Counted from the first letter of the stretch, positions 51,999-61,154 are shown. The stretch: 64,000 bases of DNA from Rhodococcus sp. 14-1411-2a (GCF_002259485.1 NZ_NPGA01000009.1:62001-126000); one strand, 5' to 3'. The notes: a model not told the origin generated them from the sequence alone. Translations and numbers: made by a program.

Positions 51999-54900
51999 AT
52001 GAACGCCCTGACGATCACGTTGGGCACAGTCGGTGCTCTGCTCAGCCTCGTGTGTTGGTACGTCTTCATTCGCGGTGGCCTGCGGATGTTCAACATCGTG
52101 CGACTCGGCCAGCCGGCACCCGACCGCTGGCGACCGATAGTCCCTCGCTTCAAGCAGATGGTCGTCGAGTTCCTCGCCCACACCAAGATGGTCAAGTTCC
52201 GCACCGTCGGCTGGGCGCACTGGCTGGTCATGATCGGCTTCATGCTCGGTGCCATCGTCTGGTTCGAGGCATACGGCCAGACGTTCAACCCCGAGTTCCA
52301 CTGGCCCATCATCGGTGACACCGCGGCCTACCACCTCATCGACGAGCTGCTCGGACTCGGCACGGTCATCGGCATCACCACGCTGATCATCATTCGCCAG
52401 CTCAACCACCCGCGTAAGCCCGAGCGTCAGTCGCGCTTCGCCGGCTCCGGGTTCAAAGCCGCCTACTTCGTCGAGGCCGTTGTGCTCATCGAGGGCCTCG
52501 GCATGGTGTTCGTCAAGGCAGGCAAGATCGCCACCTACGGGCATGGGAACCCGTACACGGACTTCTTCACGATCCGCTTGGCCGAGCTGCTGCCCGCCAA
52601 CTCGAACATGGTCGCGGTGTTCGCGTTCATCAAGCTGATGTCCGGCATGATCTGGCTCTACATCGTCGGTTCACGCATCAACTGGGGTATCGCGTGGCAC
52701 CGCTTCACCGCGTTCCCCAACATCTACTTCAAGCGCATGGACGACGGTACCGTCGCCCTCGGCCCGGCCAAGCCGATGATGTCCGGCGGCAAGGTCCTCG
52801 AGATGGAAGAGGCCGACCCCGACGTCGATGCGTTCGGCGCAGGCAAGATCGAGGACTTCAGCTGGAAGGGCTGGCTCGACTTCACCACCTGCACCGAGTG
52901 CGGACGCTGCCAGTCGCAGTGCCCCGCCTGGAACACCGGCAAGCCCCTGTCCCCCAAGCTGCTGATCATGTCGCTGCGCGACCACAGCCACGCCAAGGCT
53001 CCGTACCTGCTGGCCGGCGGCAAGAAGGACATGGCGGGCGACGAGGTCGGACTCGTCGACTCCGAGGGCAACGTCGACCAGAAGGCGCTCGACGCCATCC
53101 CGCAGAACGCTCGGGACGAGGCCGATCGCAAGCTCGTCGCCGACGCCATCGAGGGCGGCATCATCGATCCCGAGGTGCTGTGGAGCTGCACCACGTGCGG
53201 TGCCTGCGTCGAACAGTGCCCGGTGGACATCGAGCACGTCGACCACATCATCGACATGCGTCGCTACCAGGTGCTCATCGAATCGGAATTCCCGTCCGAG
53301 CTCGCAGGTCTGTTCAAGAACCTCGAGAACAAGGGCAACCCGTGGGGCCAGAACTCCAAGGACCGCCTCAACTGGATCAACGAGATGGACTTCGACATCC
53401 CGGTCTTCGGCGAGGACGCCGATTCGTTCCAGGACTACGAGTACCTCTTCTGGGTCGGCTGTGCCGGTGCCTACGAGGATCGCGCCAAGAAGACCACCAA
53501 GGCCGTCGCCGAGCTGCTCGCCACCGCAGGCGTGAAGTTCATGGTGCTCGGTGCGGACGAGACCTGCACCGGCGACTCTGCTCGCCGCGCGGGCAACGAG
53601 TTCCTGTTCCAGCAGCTCGCGATGCAGAACATCGAGACGCTGAACAGCGTGTTCGACGGCGTCGAGCAGAGCAAGCGCAAGATCGTCGTCACCTGCGCGC
53701 ACTGCTTCAACGCGCTCGGCAACGAGTACCCGCAGGTCGGCGGTGACTACGAGGTTGTGCACCACACGCAGCTGCTCAACCGCCTCGTGCGTCAGAAGAA
53801 GCTGATCCCGGTGGCCTCGGTCAGCCAGGACATCACCTACCACGACCCGTGCTACCTCGGCCGTCACAACAAGGTGTACGACGCTCCGCGTGAGCTCATG
53901 GCCGCGTCGGGCTCCAATCTCAAGGAGATGCCACGCCACGGTGAGCGGTCCATGTGCTGTGGTGCCGGTGGCGCTCGCATGTGGATGGAAGAGAACATCG
54001 GCAAGCGCATCAACATCGACCGGGTCGACGAGGCACTGGCGACCAATCCGAAGAAGATCGCCACCGGTTGCCCGTTCTGCCGCGTCATGCTCACCGACGG
54101 TGTCACCGCACGTCAGGAAGGCGGCGCGCACGAGGGCGTCGAGGTCGTCGACGTCGCGCAGCTGATGCTCGAGTCGATCACCCGCGTCGAGTCCTCGGTA
54201 CTGGGCGAGAACATCAAGGTCATCCCCCGCGAGCGCACTCCGGAGGAGAAGCTCGCGACCGAAAAGGCGATGGAGGTCGAAGAGGCCGAACGCATCGCCC
54301 CCGTCGAGGAGCCGGCCGAGGCGAAGTCCGCTCCGGCAGCTCCGGCACCCAAGGCCGGCGGCGGTCTGAAGATGAAGGGTCTGGCCAAGGCTCCGGGAGC
54401 GAAGGCACCCGGTTCTGCCACCAAGGCCGAAGAGCCTACGGAGGAGGCTGCACCCGCGGTCAAGCCCAAGGGTCTCGGAATGGCAGGCGGCAAGGCACCC
54501 GGTGGCAAGGGTCTGCAGATGAAGGGCAAGGCACCCGGCGCGAAGGCGGCTGCACCTGCCGACACTCCTGCCGAAGCTCCTTCTGCCGAGGCCTCGGAAT
54601 CGACTCCGTCCGTCAAGCCCAAGGGTCTGGCCGTGAAGTCCGGATTCAAGAAGCCGGGAGCCAAGGCAACAGGTAAGCCGGCCGAGGGCACTGCGGCTCC
54701 CGCCGCGGAGCCGTCGACCACTGACGCACCTGCGGAATCGGCTTCTGCTGCAACCGAATCCAAGCCGACCGTCCAGCCGAAGGGCCTGGCCGTGAAGTCC
54801 GGATTCAAGAAGCCGGGAGCCAAGGCACCGGGTAAGCCTGCCGCCGAGGCTCCGGTCTCCGAAGCACCTGCTGCCGAGGCTCCTGCTGCTGAGGCACCGG

Positions 54901-55292
54901 CGTCGGAAGCACCCGCCGCCGAGGCTGTCGCAGAATCCAAGCCGACCGTCAAGCCCAAGGGCCTGGCCGTCAAGTCCGGATTCAAGAAGCCGGGTGCACG
55001 TAAGCCGGGTGCGGCAGCGGCAACACCCGCCGAGGCGTCGGACACCACCGAGGCACCAGCCGAGGCGTCCGCGGCCGAAGCACCGGCAGAGGCTCCGGCA
55101 GTGGCGTCGACCACCGAGGCACCAGCCGAGGCGTCGACCACCGAGGCACCCGCCGAGGCGGCCAGCACCGAGGCACCCGCCGAGGCGTCGGACACTCCGT
55201 CCAGTGGTTCGGATGACCGCACGCCACCCAAGCCGAAGGCCGGTGGACTCGGATTCGCCCCGGGAGCCAAGGTTCCAGGTCGCCGGAAGTAA
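51999..55292 (+). CDS. Rv0338c-like Fe-S oxidoreductase with long repeat tail
   Basis: A protein of 1097 residues. The N-terminus has about six membrane helices like a cytochrome/nitrate-reductase gamma subunit (about 1-245). Two 4Fe-4S motifs follow: C298-x2-C-x2-C-x3-C (CTECGRCQSQCP) and C397-x2-C-x2-C-x3-C (CTTCGACVEQCP). Two CCG domains then appear (TCAHCFNALG, HDPCYLGRHN, CCGAGGARMW), as in HdrB/D and glycolate oxidase. From residue 760 it is an Ala/Pro/Lys/Glu tail with repeated KPKGLAVKSGFKKPGAKAPG. From memory, Rv0338c is essential in M. tuberculosis and lacks so long a tail. It is probably a quinone-linked electron transfer enzyme at the membrane. Confidence 0.9.
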   Translation: MNALTITLGTVGALLSLVCWYVFIRGGLRMFNIVRLGQPAPDRWRPIVPRFKQMVVEFLAHTKMVKFRTVGWAHWLVMIGFMLGAIVWFEAYGQTFNPEFHWPIIGDTAAYHLIDELLGLGTVIGITTLIIIRQLNHPRKPERQSRFAGSGFKAAYFVEAVVLIEGLGMVFVKAGKIATYGHGNPYTDFFTIRLAELLPANSNMVAVFAFIKLMSGMIWLYIVGSRINWGIAWHRFTAFPNIYFKRMDDGTVALGPAKPMMSGGKVLEMEEADPDVDAFGAGKIEDFSWKGWLDFTTCTECGRCQSQCPAWNTGKPLSPKLLIMSLRDHSHAKAPYLLAGGKKDMAGDEVGLVDSEGNVDQKALDAIPQNARDEADRKLVADAIEGGIIDPEVLWSCTTCGACVEQCPVDIEHVDHIIDMRRYQVLIESEFPSELAGLFKNLENKGNPWGQNSKDRLNWINEMDFDIPVFGEDADSFQDYEYLFWVGCAGAYEDRAKKTTKAVAELLATAGVKFMVLGADETCTGDSARRAGNEFLFQQLAMQNIETLNSVFDGVEQSKRKIVVTCAHCFNALGNEYPQVGGDYEVVHHTQLLNRLVRQKKLIPVASVSQDITYHDPCYLGRHNKVYDAPRELMAASGSNLKEMPRHGERSMCCGAGGARMWMEENIGKRINIDRVDEALATNPKKIATGCPFCRVMLTDGVTARQEGGAHEGVEVVDVAQLMLESITRVESSVLGENIKVIPRERTPEEKLATEKAMEVEEAERIAPVEEPAEAKSAPAAPAPKAGGGLKMKGLAKAPGAKAPGSATKAEEPTEEAAPAVKPKGLGMAGGKAPGGKGLQMKGKAPGAKAAAPADTPAEAPSAEASESTPSVKPKGLAVKSGFKKPGAKATGKPAEGTAAPAAEPSTTDAPAESASAATESKPTVQPKGLAVKSGFKKPGAKAPGKPAAEAPVSEAPAAEAPAAEAPASEAPAAEAVAESKPTVKPKGLAVKSGFKKPGARKPGAAAATPAEASDTTEAPAEASAAEAPAEAPAVASTTEAPAEASTTEAPAEAASTEAPAEASDTPSSGSDDRTPPKPKAGGLGFAPGAKVPGRRK

Positions 55293-55371
55293 CCTCACAC
55301 CCCTTTTACCGACTGCGCGCCCTTGCTCACTGCCGAGCAGGGGCGCGCACTCGTCAGTAGGGGTGCGAGGT
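55292..55371. repeat. Palindromic repeat family 1, copy B
   Basis: The ends ACCTCACACCCC and GGGGTGCGAGGT are inverted with one mismatch. The inner stem is GACTGCGCGCCC (55311-55322) and GGGCGCGCACTC (55341-55352) with one mismatch. It begins at the last base of the Fe-S protein stop codon and lies upstream of the AbiEi-type gene. Confidence 0.75.
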
Positions 55372-55380
55372 CCACTCCCA

Positions 55381-55411
55381 CGAGTTATCCACAGGCAGCG
55401 AGTTATCCACA
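55381..55411. promoter_or_regulatory. Two direct 13-bp repeats with DnaA-box sequence
   Basis: CGAGTTATCCACA occurs at 55381-55393 and 55399-55411, 18 bp apart, 52-82 bases before the AbiEi-type start codon. TTATCCACA equals the DnaA-box consensus, but two copies in front of a single gene are more likely an operator for its own N-terminal winged HTH. Confidence 0.45.
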
Positions 55412-55462
55412 ATCGGCCACTGGGGTCTTGTCGAAACCGATTGCGCCCGAGAGCATTTCTTC

Positions 55463-56455
55463 ATGACCCGCATCGTCTCGCGATCCGACGCACTCTCCCG
55501 CGGAATTTCCGACGCAGAATTGCAGCGCTACTGCCGAACGCGAGCATGGCGTCGACTCCGTCCCGGACGGTTCGTCAGCAGAGACGAATTCGACGCCCTG
55601 CCCAGGGAAGACAAGCATCGAGTGATCACCGAGGCCGTGTTCGACGCAACCATCGCCTCCGACGCCGTTGTCAGCCATGTGAGTGCGGCTGTCTTCCACG
55701 GTCTCGATGTGTGGAATGCCGACCTGAGCCGGGTGCACATCACGCGCAATCGCGCCCGGGGCGGAGGTCGGAGCAGCGCCGTTCGAGCGGTGCACACCTC
55801 GCCGTACACCGACGAGGAAGTCGTGGACTTCGACGGCGTTCGGGTCACCGCCCTGGCGCGCACAGTTGCCGATTGCGCTCGCTCACTTCCGTTCGAGACG
55901 GCCGTATGTATCGCGGACTTCGCGGCGAGAGCACGTGGACTCACTGCCGAAGATGTTGTCGCAGAACTGGATTCGTGCCCGACCCATCCGGGCAATCGGT
56001 CGGCACGTCGGGTTGCGGAGTTCATGGACGGCCGGTCCGAGAGTGTCGGGGAATCACGCACCCGCGTAGTGCTGCATCAACTGGGCTACACCCCACAGCT
56101 GCAGGTACCGATCACGGATTCCCGTGGCTTCGTCGGGCGCGTGGATTTCGATCTGCCCGACATCGAGACTGTTCTCGAATTCGACGGCAAGGTGAAGTAC
56201 GGGTGCTACGTGCCCGAGGGGAAGTCTGCGGCCGATGTGTTGTGGGAGGAGAAGCGCCGCGAGGATCGTATTCGCGCAACCGGCCGTCAGGTGGTGCGAA
56301 TCGCCTGGTCGGATCTCGATCGCCCCGAGCTCGTCGATCGGATGATCCGCGATGCTGCCGACAGAGCCGGCCGACGCCACCGAGCGACCCTTCTACCGAC
56401 CGCGCGCCCGTCCTCGCGTCGAAATGCAGGCGCGCACCCTGCACAAGCGGTGTGA
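55463..56455 (+). CDS. AbiEi-type HTH protein with PD-(D/E)XK nuclease-like domain
   Basis: A protein of 330 residues. The N-terminus (about 1-60) is the AbiEi antitoxin-like winged HTH (LSRGISDAELQRYCRTRAWR, then RLRPGRFVSR). The C-terminal third has a restriction-endonuclease-like core (GRVDFDLPDIETVLEFDGKV), then WEEKRREDRIRATGRQVVRI, as in DUF559 proteins. Asp, Glu and Lys of the PD-(D/E)XK site are in place. No toxin partner (AbiEii) is adjacent. The last 20 or so residues (LLPTARPSSRRNAGAHPAQA) are coded by repeat copy C, so the tail is probably a late addition. Confidence 0.75.
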   Translation: MTRIVSRSDALSRGISDAELQRYCRTRAWRRLRPGRFVSRDEFDALPREDKHRVITEAVFDATIASDAVVSHVSAAVFHGLDVWNADLSRVHITRNRARGGGRSSAVRAVHTSPYTDEEVVDFDGVRVTALARTVADCARSLPFETAVCIADFAARARGLTAEDVVAELDSCPTHPGNRSARRVAEFMDGRSESVGESRTRVVLHQLGYTPQLQVPITDSRGFVGRVDFDLPDIETVLEFDGKVKYGCYVPEGKSAADVLWEEKRREDRIRATGRQVVRIAWSDLDRPELVDRMIRDAADRAGRRHRATLLPTARPSSRRNAGAHPAQAV

Positions 56456-56458
56456 GGT
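56387..56458. repeat. Palindromic repeat family 1, copy C (inside a gene end)
   Basis: ACCCTTCTACCGACCGCGCGCCC opens it, GGCGCGC sits opposite, and TGTGAGGT closes it. It is the most diverged copy. It contributes the C-terminal codons of the AbiEi-type protein and ends 3 bases past its stop. Confidence 0.6.
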
Positions 56459-56544
56459 TCCCGCGAACCCCCCTCGGAAGTAGCCGAATCGGACATCGTG
56501 AGTATGGTCGGACGCGAAGGCGTACCGACAAGTAGGGAGCAGGC

Positions 56545-56814
56545 ATGACCGACGACGCGGACAAGCTCTTTCGCCGCTACGACGAGTGGTGGACGGCTCT
56601 GTCGCCGGACGACCGAGCGCACGTCGAGCAGTGTTGCGAATCCGGCCGCACCGACGAGCGCCTCTGTGCACTCATTCTCGAGAACGACGGCCCGTCGAAG
56701 GCAGCGTTCGAGGTGGGCAGCAAGTTGTCCGAGGGCAACAGCAAGTACTGCGCCATCCCCAGTGCACTCCTCGAGTTTCTGGAAGCGAAGCGCGCGCACC
56801 CACCACTCAGCTAG
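56545..56814 (+). CDS. Small hypothetical protein (89 aa)
   Basis: The protein starts MTDDADKLFRRYDEWWTALS, with GGAG 8 bases upstream of the ATG. It is helical, acidic and contains two Cys in a row (EQCCESGRTDERLCALILEN). No membrane segment. It converges on the S9 peptidase gene with an 8-base overlap. No family is recognised with confidence. Confidence 0.6.
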   Translation: MTDDADKLFRRYDEWWTALSPDDRAHVEQCCESGRTDERLCALILENDGPSKAAFEVGSKLSEGNSKYCAIPSALLEFLEAKRAHPPLS

Positions 56815-58720
56815 CGGGACGCCACAGCTGCAGCTCGGGGATTCCGGGCGGCGTGAACCCCATGACCTGGCCGTAGAAGGACAGTTCGGATTCTCGCGCG
56901 TTCACCTGCGTTTCCAGTTTGCGGAATCCGTGCGACTCACCCGCATAAGCCAGGTAGGCGTGCGGTATCCCCTTGCTCACCATGGCATCTCGGAATCGTT
57001 CGGCCTGCGACGGCGGCACGATCGGATCGTCGAGTCCCTGCAACAACAGCACTGGGCAAGAGAGTCCGTCGACGTTGTTCACCGGTGCCCGGGTGCGGTA
57101 CAGATCGATGGCCTCGGGCAACGGTCCGATGAGCCCGTCGATGTAGCGGGACTCGAAGTCGTGGGTCTCGGCAACGAACAGCTCGAGCTCCGCCACTCCG
57201 AAGTACGATGCGCCGCAAGCGAACACATCGGAGGATGTCAGCGCAGCCAAGACCGTCCACCCGCCCGCGGAGCCACCTTCGATCGCCAATCTGGCGGGGT
57301 CGGCGAGTCCACTGTCGGCCAGCCCCTGCACCGCGGCGATGGTGTCTTCGACGTCGACCACTCCCCACTGCCCGCGCAGCCGGTTGCGGTATTCGCGGCC
57401 GTATCCACTGGACCCGCCGTAGTTCACATCGACGACGCCGATGCCGCGGCTGGTGAAGTAGGCGAACAACGGGTTCAGAGCGGGTGCCACGTGCGCCGTG
57501 GGGCCGCCGTGGACGAAGGCGACGTACGGCGGCAGTTCACCGTCCAGCCCTTCGTAGTCGGGGTTGCGCGGCGCATAGGTGATGGCGTGCACCTCACGGT
57601 TCGGCCCCTGGAACGTCACCTGACGCCCCTCGGGGAGGTATGCACTGTCGGGAACGGACTCGAAACCCGAACGGACAGAGGTCAGTTCACGAGATTCGAG
57701 GTCGAGTGCGAACAGTGCGCTTGCCACGTGCGCTCCACCGCCCTTGATCAGCACGGTCGAGCCGGAACGCCCACCGAGCCCCACCGAGGTCATACCGTCG
57801 AGCGCGATGTCCTCCAGCACTCCGGACGCCGGGTCGAGCAGCGCAAGGGTGTCGGTGCCGACAGTCCGCACGGTGAGCAGTGTCCCGTCGTCCAGCACCT
57901 CGTACCAACTCGATCCCAACCGCCACAGTGGAGCACCGAAATCCGCGTCGAGCGTCAGCAGCGGCGTGACCGACCCGTCGAGCTTGACCGAATACAGGTT
58001 CCACCAACCACTTCGGTCACCGATTGCGTACAGCGACTCGTCGTCGATCCATTCCGGTTGCAGCACCGATTCCTCGGTCGAGCCGAGTAGAACCGTCCAG
58101 GACGACGGCTCGGCCAGCGAGGCGACGCGCAGTTCCGTTCCGTCCCAGGGCATCTGCGGGTGGTTCCACGCGATCCAAGCGATGTGGGTGCCGTCGGGTG
58201 ACAGTCTCGGGAACGCCAGAAAGTCCGAACCCGCCACCAGCGAGCGCACCCCGCCGCCGCCGAGATCGATGGCCACGATGTCTCGGGACACCGCGCCTGC
58301 GTCGTGCATCTCGCGAACTGCGATCACGTCGGTGCCGACCACCGAGAGGTCCGCGTACCGAATGCTCGACGCCACAGCCGGTTTCGGGGTCAGCGGGACG
58401 GGTGCGGCGCCGGGGGTGAGTCGGTAGACGCGTTGATCGGAGAACTCGGCGAACACCAGGTCTCCGTCGGCCGTCGCAGTCCAGGCTCCCCCGCCGTATT
58501 CGTGGACGCGGGTGCGGGCGTTGAACGGTGCGGGCAGAACCGGCTGCACTTCTCCGTCGACATACCGGCAGATGGCCGTTCGGCCTTGTTCGGCGGGCCG
58601 CAGTTCCGACCACCAGATCTCGCTGCCGACGAAGCGCCCGCCCTCGACGGGGTGGCCCGCCGACGACAGATCTGCTGCGGTGATGGGCGAGGGCCAGGAT
58701 CCGAAGGCGAGAGCAGTCAC
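56807..58720 (-). CDS. S9-family serine peptidase (prolyl oligopeptidase type)
   Basis: A protein of 637 residues from the GTG at 58720 with AGGTGG upstream; longer starts add only an unlikely leader. The N-terminal 400 residues form a beta-propeller (many SPDGTHIAWIAW-like blades). The alpha/beta hydrolase domain follows, with the nucleophile Ser near 483 (EGGSAGGW), Asp in GLDDPIVPPS and His in ESHGFRK. It is a cytosolic dipeptidyl or acylaminoacyl peptidase type enzyme, without a signal peptide. The propeller limits substrates to short peptides. Confidence 0.9.
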   Translation of the reverse strand: MTALAFGSWPSPITAADLSSAGHPVEGGRFVGSEIWWSELRPAEQGRTAICRYVDGEVQPVLPAPFNARTRVHEYGGGAWTATADGDLVFAEFSDQRVYRLTPGAAPVPLTPKPAVASSIRYADLSVVGTDVIAVREMHDAGAVSRDIVAIDLGGGGVRSLVAGSDFLAFPRLSPDGTHIAWIAWNHPQMPWDGTELRVASLAEPSSWTVLLGSTEESVLQPEWIDDESLYAIGDRSGWWNLYSVKLDGSVTPLLTLDADFGAPLWRLGSSWYEVLDDGTLLTVRTVGTDTLALLDPASGVLEDIALDGMTSVGLGGRSGSTVLIKGGGAHVASALFALDLESRELTSVRSGFESVPDSAYLPEGRQVTFQGPNREVHAITYAPRNPDYEGLDGELPPYVAFVHGGPTAHVAPALNPLFAYFTSRGIGVVDVNYGGSSGYGREYRNRLRGQWGVVDVEDTIAAVQGLADSGLADPARLAIEGGSAGGWTVLAALTSSDVFACGASYFGVAELELFVAETHDFESRYIDGLIGPLPEAIDLYRTRAPVNNVDGLSCPVLLLQGLDDPIVPPSQAERFRDAMVSKGIPHAYLAYAGESHGFRKLETQVNARESELSFYGQVMGFTPPGIPELQLWRPAS

Positions 58721-58820
58721 GCCGTCCACCTTAGTGAACTGACATGCACGTAACGCGTTGTTCACCGGCCCTTCAACCATGACCCGGATGATGGGGGTCG
58801 AGTAGCACTAGGGGGACACC

Positions 58821-59048
58821 ATGCGCCGGACCACTACCCATTCGGTGGACCACGAAATTCTGACCTTCGGCCGAACCTGGCGGGGATACGGCGGAGGCAG
58901 CGACGAGGACATCTACGTGGCATTCGGCATCGACGCGCGTACCTACTTCCAGCGATTGCGTCGCATCCTGGACTCGCCGGTCGCCGAGGACCTGTCCCCG
59001 GACGAGCGGTCCGCGATCGCCGACATCTGCCGCACGAGACTCGCCTGA
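58821..59048 (+). CDS. DUF3263-family protein (75 aa)
   Basis: A small protein with the DUF3263 pattern: EILTFGRTWRGYGGGSDEDI, then YVAFGIDARTYFQRLRRILD. The layout (aromatic/Arg start, Gly-rich turn, FG-T-YFQRL helix) suggests a DNA-binding HTH of sigma-like or transposase-like origin, but this is not shown. The family is confined to actinobacteria, mostly of unknown function. It converges on the SRAP gene with a 7-base gap. Confidence 0.8.
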   Translation: MRRTTTHSVDHEILTFGRTWRGYGGGSDEDIYVAFGIDARTYFQRLRRILDSPVAEDLSPDERSAIADICRTRLA

Positions 59049-59055
59049 GCCACCG

Positions 59056-59793
59056 TTACACCGGTACCAACAGCTCCGGGCTGTTGTTCTTCACACTGTT
59101 GACCGCGGTACTCACCTCGTAGGGCTCGAGCCGCGGCTCAGGGATGGCCGCCAACAGATCCTGCACGTCGCCGAGATCGGTCACAGTGGGGTCGAGCCAG
59201 CTCGCGCGCAGCTCCGGCGGAAGCACCACCGGCGAGCGATCGTGAATGTGCCCGAGCGCATCGGCTGCAGGAGAGGTGAGCACGGTGACCGACCAGACCC
59301 ACCGATCCTCGTCGTCCTCGGCCTTGGTGGGGTCTCGCCACAGCTCGTACAGGCCGGCCATCGCCAATACTCCAGGAGTGGAGCCCGCGGAACGACCACT
59401 ATCCAAGCCCTCGTGCAGGAAGTACGGCACCTTCGCGCCGTCGCGCTTTTCCCACTCGTAGTAGCCGTCTGCGGGCACGATGCATCGTCGACGGCTCGCC
59501 GCCTTCTTGAACGACGGCTTCTCGGTGATGGTCTCGGACCTGGCGTTGATCAGTCGAGAACCGATTTTGGCGTCCTTCGCCCACGAGGGGATCAGACCCC
59601 AGCGCACCGACCGCAGTTGTCGCACGGCGTCGGCCTCGGGTTCGTCCTTCGGTGCGCGCTCGAGCACCGTCCGGACCGTCTGGGTGGGGGCCACGTTGTA
59701 CGACGGCGGCACCTCCGCACCGACGGTCTCGGCGATGTCGAACACCGCCTGCAGGTCACTGTCACTCCGGGTACTGGCATACCGTCCGCACAT
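59056..59793 (-). CDS. SRAP-domain protein (YedK/HMCES type)
   Basis: A protein of 245 residues from the ATG at 59793, giving MCGRY with the catalytic Cys2, exposed after Met removal. Other family residues are present: PSYNVAPTQ, WGLIPSWAKD, INARSET, the Glu in ADGYYEWEK and the His in HDRSPVVLP. SRAP proteins bind abasic sites in single-stranded DNA and form a covalent thiazolidine link that protects the lesion. Starts further upstream run into the divergent gene's promoter and can be discarded. Confidence 0.94.
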   Translation of the reverse strand: MCGRYASTRSDSDLQAVFDIAETVGAEVPPSYNVAPTQTVRTVLERAPKDEPEADAVRQLRSVRWGLIPSWAKDAKIGSRLINARSETITEKPSFKKAASRRRCIVPADGYYEWEKRDGAKVPYFLHEGLDSGRSAGSTPGVLAMAGLYELWRDPTKAEDDEDRWVWSVTVLTSPAADALGHIHDRSPVVLPPELRASWLDPTVTDLGDVQDLLAAIPEPRLEPYEVSTAVNSVKNNSPELLVPV

Positions 59794-59880
59794 GGAACGA
59801 GATTGTTCCACCCGCCACCGACATCTCGGGCGAAACAACCTCGTGGAATTACGTGGCACCCACCTGGCACGATGTGACGG

Positions 59881-61131
59881 GTGACCACTCCGCAGATCCA
59901 CTCCCAGCCGCGTTACCGCACGTTGCAGCAGTCGACCAAGCTGCAGAACGTGCTGTACGAGATCCGCGGGCCGGTACACGCCCATGCCGCGCGGCTCGAG
60001 GCGGAGGGGCACCGCATCCTCAAGCTCAACATCGGCAATCCGGCCCCGTTCGGGTTCGAGGCCCCCGATGTGATCGTGCGGGACATGATCGCGGCGCTGC
60101 CGGTGGCGCAGGGGTACTCGGAATCGAAAGGCATTCTGTCCGCGCGGCGCGCCATCGTCACCCGATACGAGCTCGAGCCGGGCTTCCCCGAGCTCGACGT
60201 CGACGACATCTACCTCGGCAACGGGGTGTCCGAGCTCATCACGATGACGATGCAGGCACTGCTCGACGACGGTGACGAAGTACTGATCCCGGCTCCGGAC
60301 TATCCGCTGTGGACGGCGATGACGACACTGTCCGGCGGCAAGGCCGTGCATTACATGTGCGACGAGGAGAACGGGTGGAATCCCGATCTGGCCGACATCG
60401 AGTCCAAGATCACCCCGAAGACCGTCGCACTGCTGGTGATCAACCCCAACAATCCGACGGGCGCGGTGTACTCGAAGGAGGTGCTGCAGGGCATCGTCGA
60501 TCTGGCGCGCAAGCATCAGCTGCTGTTGCTTGCGGACGAGATCTACGACCGGATCCTCTACGACGACGCCCAGCACACCTCGCTGGCGAGCCTGGCTCCC
60601 GACCTGCTCTGCCTCACGTACAACGGACTATCCAAGGCGTATCGAGTGGCCGGTTACCGCGCCGGCTGGCTCGCGATCACCGGACCGAAGAAGCACGCCG
60701 CAGGATTCATCGAAGGCATCGACCTTCTCGCGTCGACGCGACTGTGCCCCAATGTGCCTGCGCAACATGCCATTCAGGTCGCACTCGGTGGCTATCAGAG
60801 CATCGAGGATCTGATCCTGCCCGGCGGCCGTCTGCTCGAGCAGCGCGACGTCGCATGGGAGAAACTCAACGCGATTCACGGCGTCTCGTGCGTCAAACCG
60901 CGGGGTGCGCTGTACGCGTTTCCGCGACTCGACCCCGAAGTGCACGAAATCTACGACGACGAAAAGCTGGTCCAGGACCTGTTGCTGCAGGAGAAGATCC
61001 TCGTGGTTCAAGGCACGGGATTCAACTGGCCCGGCCACGATCACATCCGCATCGTGACTCTGCCGTGGGCGCGAGACCTGGCGGTGGCGATCGAGAGGTT
61101 CGGTAACTTCCTCGCGTCGTACAAGCAGTGA
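59881..61131 (+). CDS. aspC: AspC/AlaA-type aminotransferase
   Basis: A protein of 416 residues from a GTG. It is a class I PLP aminotransferase: substrate and cofactor motifs LNIGNPAPFGFE, GNGVSELI, INPNNPTGAVY, and the PLP lysine K252 in NGLSKAYRVAGYRAGW. It matches the alanine/aspartate group (AlaA-like; Rv0337c is called AspC in M. tuberculosis). It probably makes alanine, glutamate or aspartate in the cytoplasm. It is divergent from the SRAP gene. Confidence 0.9.
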   Translation: MTTPQIHSQPRYRTLQQSTKLQNVLYEIRGPVHAHAARLEAEGHRILKLNIGNPAPFGFEAPDVIVRDMIAALPVAQGYSESKGILSARRAIVTRYELEPGFPELDVDDIYLGNGVSELITMTMQALLDDGDEVLIPAPDYPLWTAMTTLSGGKAVHYMCDEENGWNPDLADIESKITPKTVALLVINPNNPTGAVYSKEVLQGIVDLARKHQLLLLADEIYDRILYDDAQHTSLASLAPDLLCLTYNGLSKAYRVAGYRAGWLAITGPKKHAAGFIEGIDLLASTRLCPNVPAQHAIQVALGGYQSIEDLILPGGRLLEQRDVAWEKLNAIHGVSCVKPRGALYAFPRLDPEVHEIYDDEKLVQDLLLQEKILVVQGTGFNWPGHDHIRIVTLPWARDLAVAIERFGNFLASYKQ

Positions 61132-61139
61132 CGCCGGAA

Positions 61140-61154
61140 GTTACTCGAAAGTAG
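61140..61154 (+). promoter_or_regulatory. TetR-type operator between aspC and the YibE/F gene
   Basis: GTTACTCGAAAGTAG, TACT-CGAA-AGTA arms, begins 9 bases after the aspC stop and lies about 200 bases before the next start. It differs by one base from the site at 51911-51925 on the other strand. Confidence 0.55.

Noticed and set aside
55381..55411. Two TTATCCACA boxes considered as a chromosomal origin
   Set aside because: Only two boxes, with no dnaA, dnaN or AT-rich unwinding region nearby. An operator role is simpler.
52671..55412. 913-residue frame opposite the Fe-S protein gene
   Set aside because: Arg/Leu/Gly-biased mirror sequence with no domain. The forward frame has Fe-S and CCG motifs.
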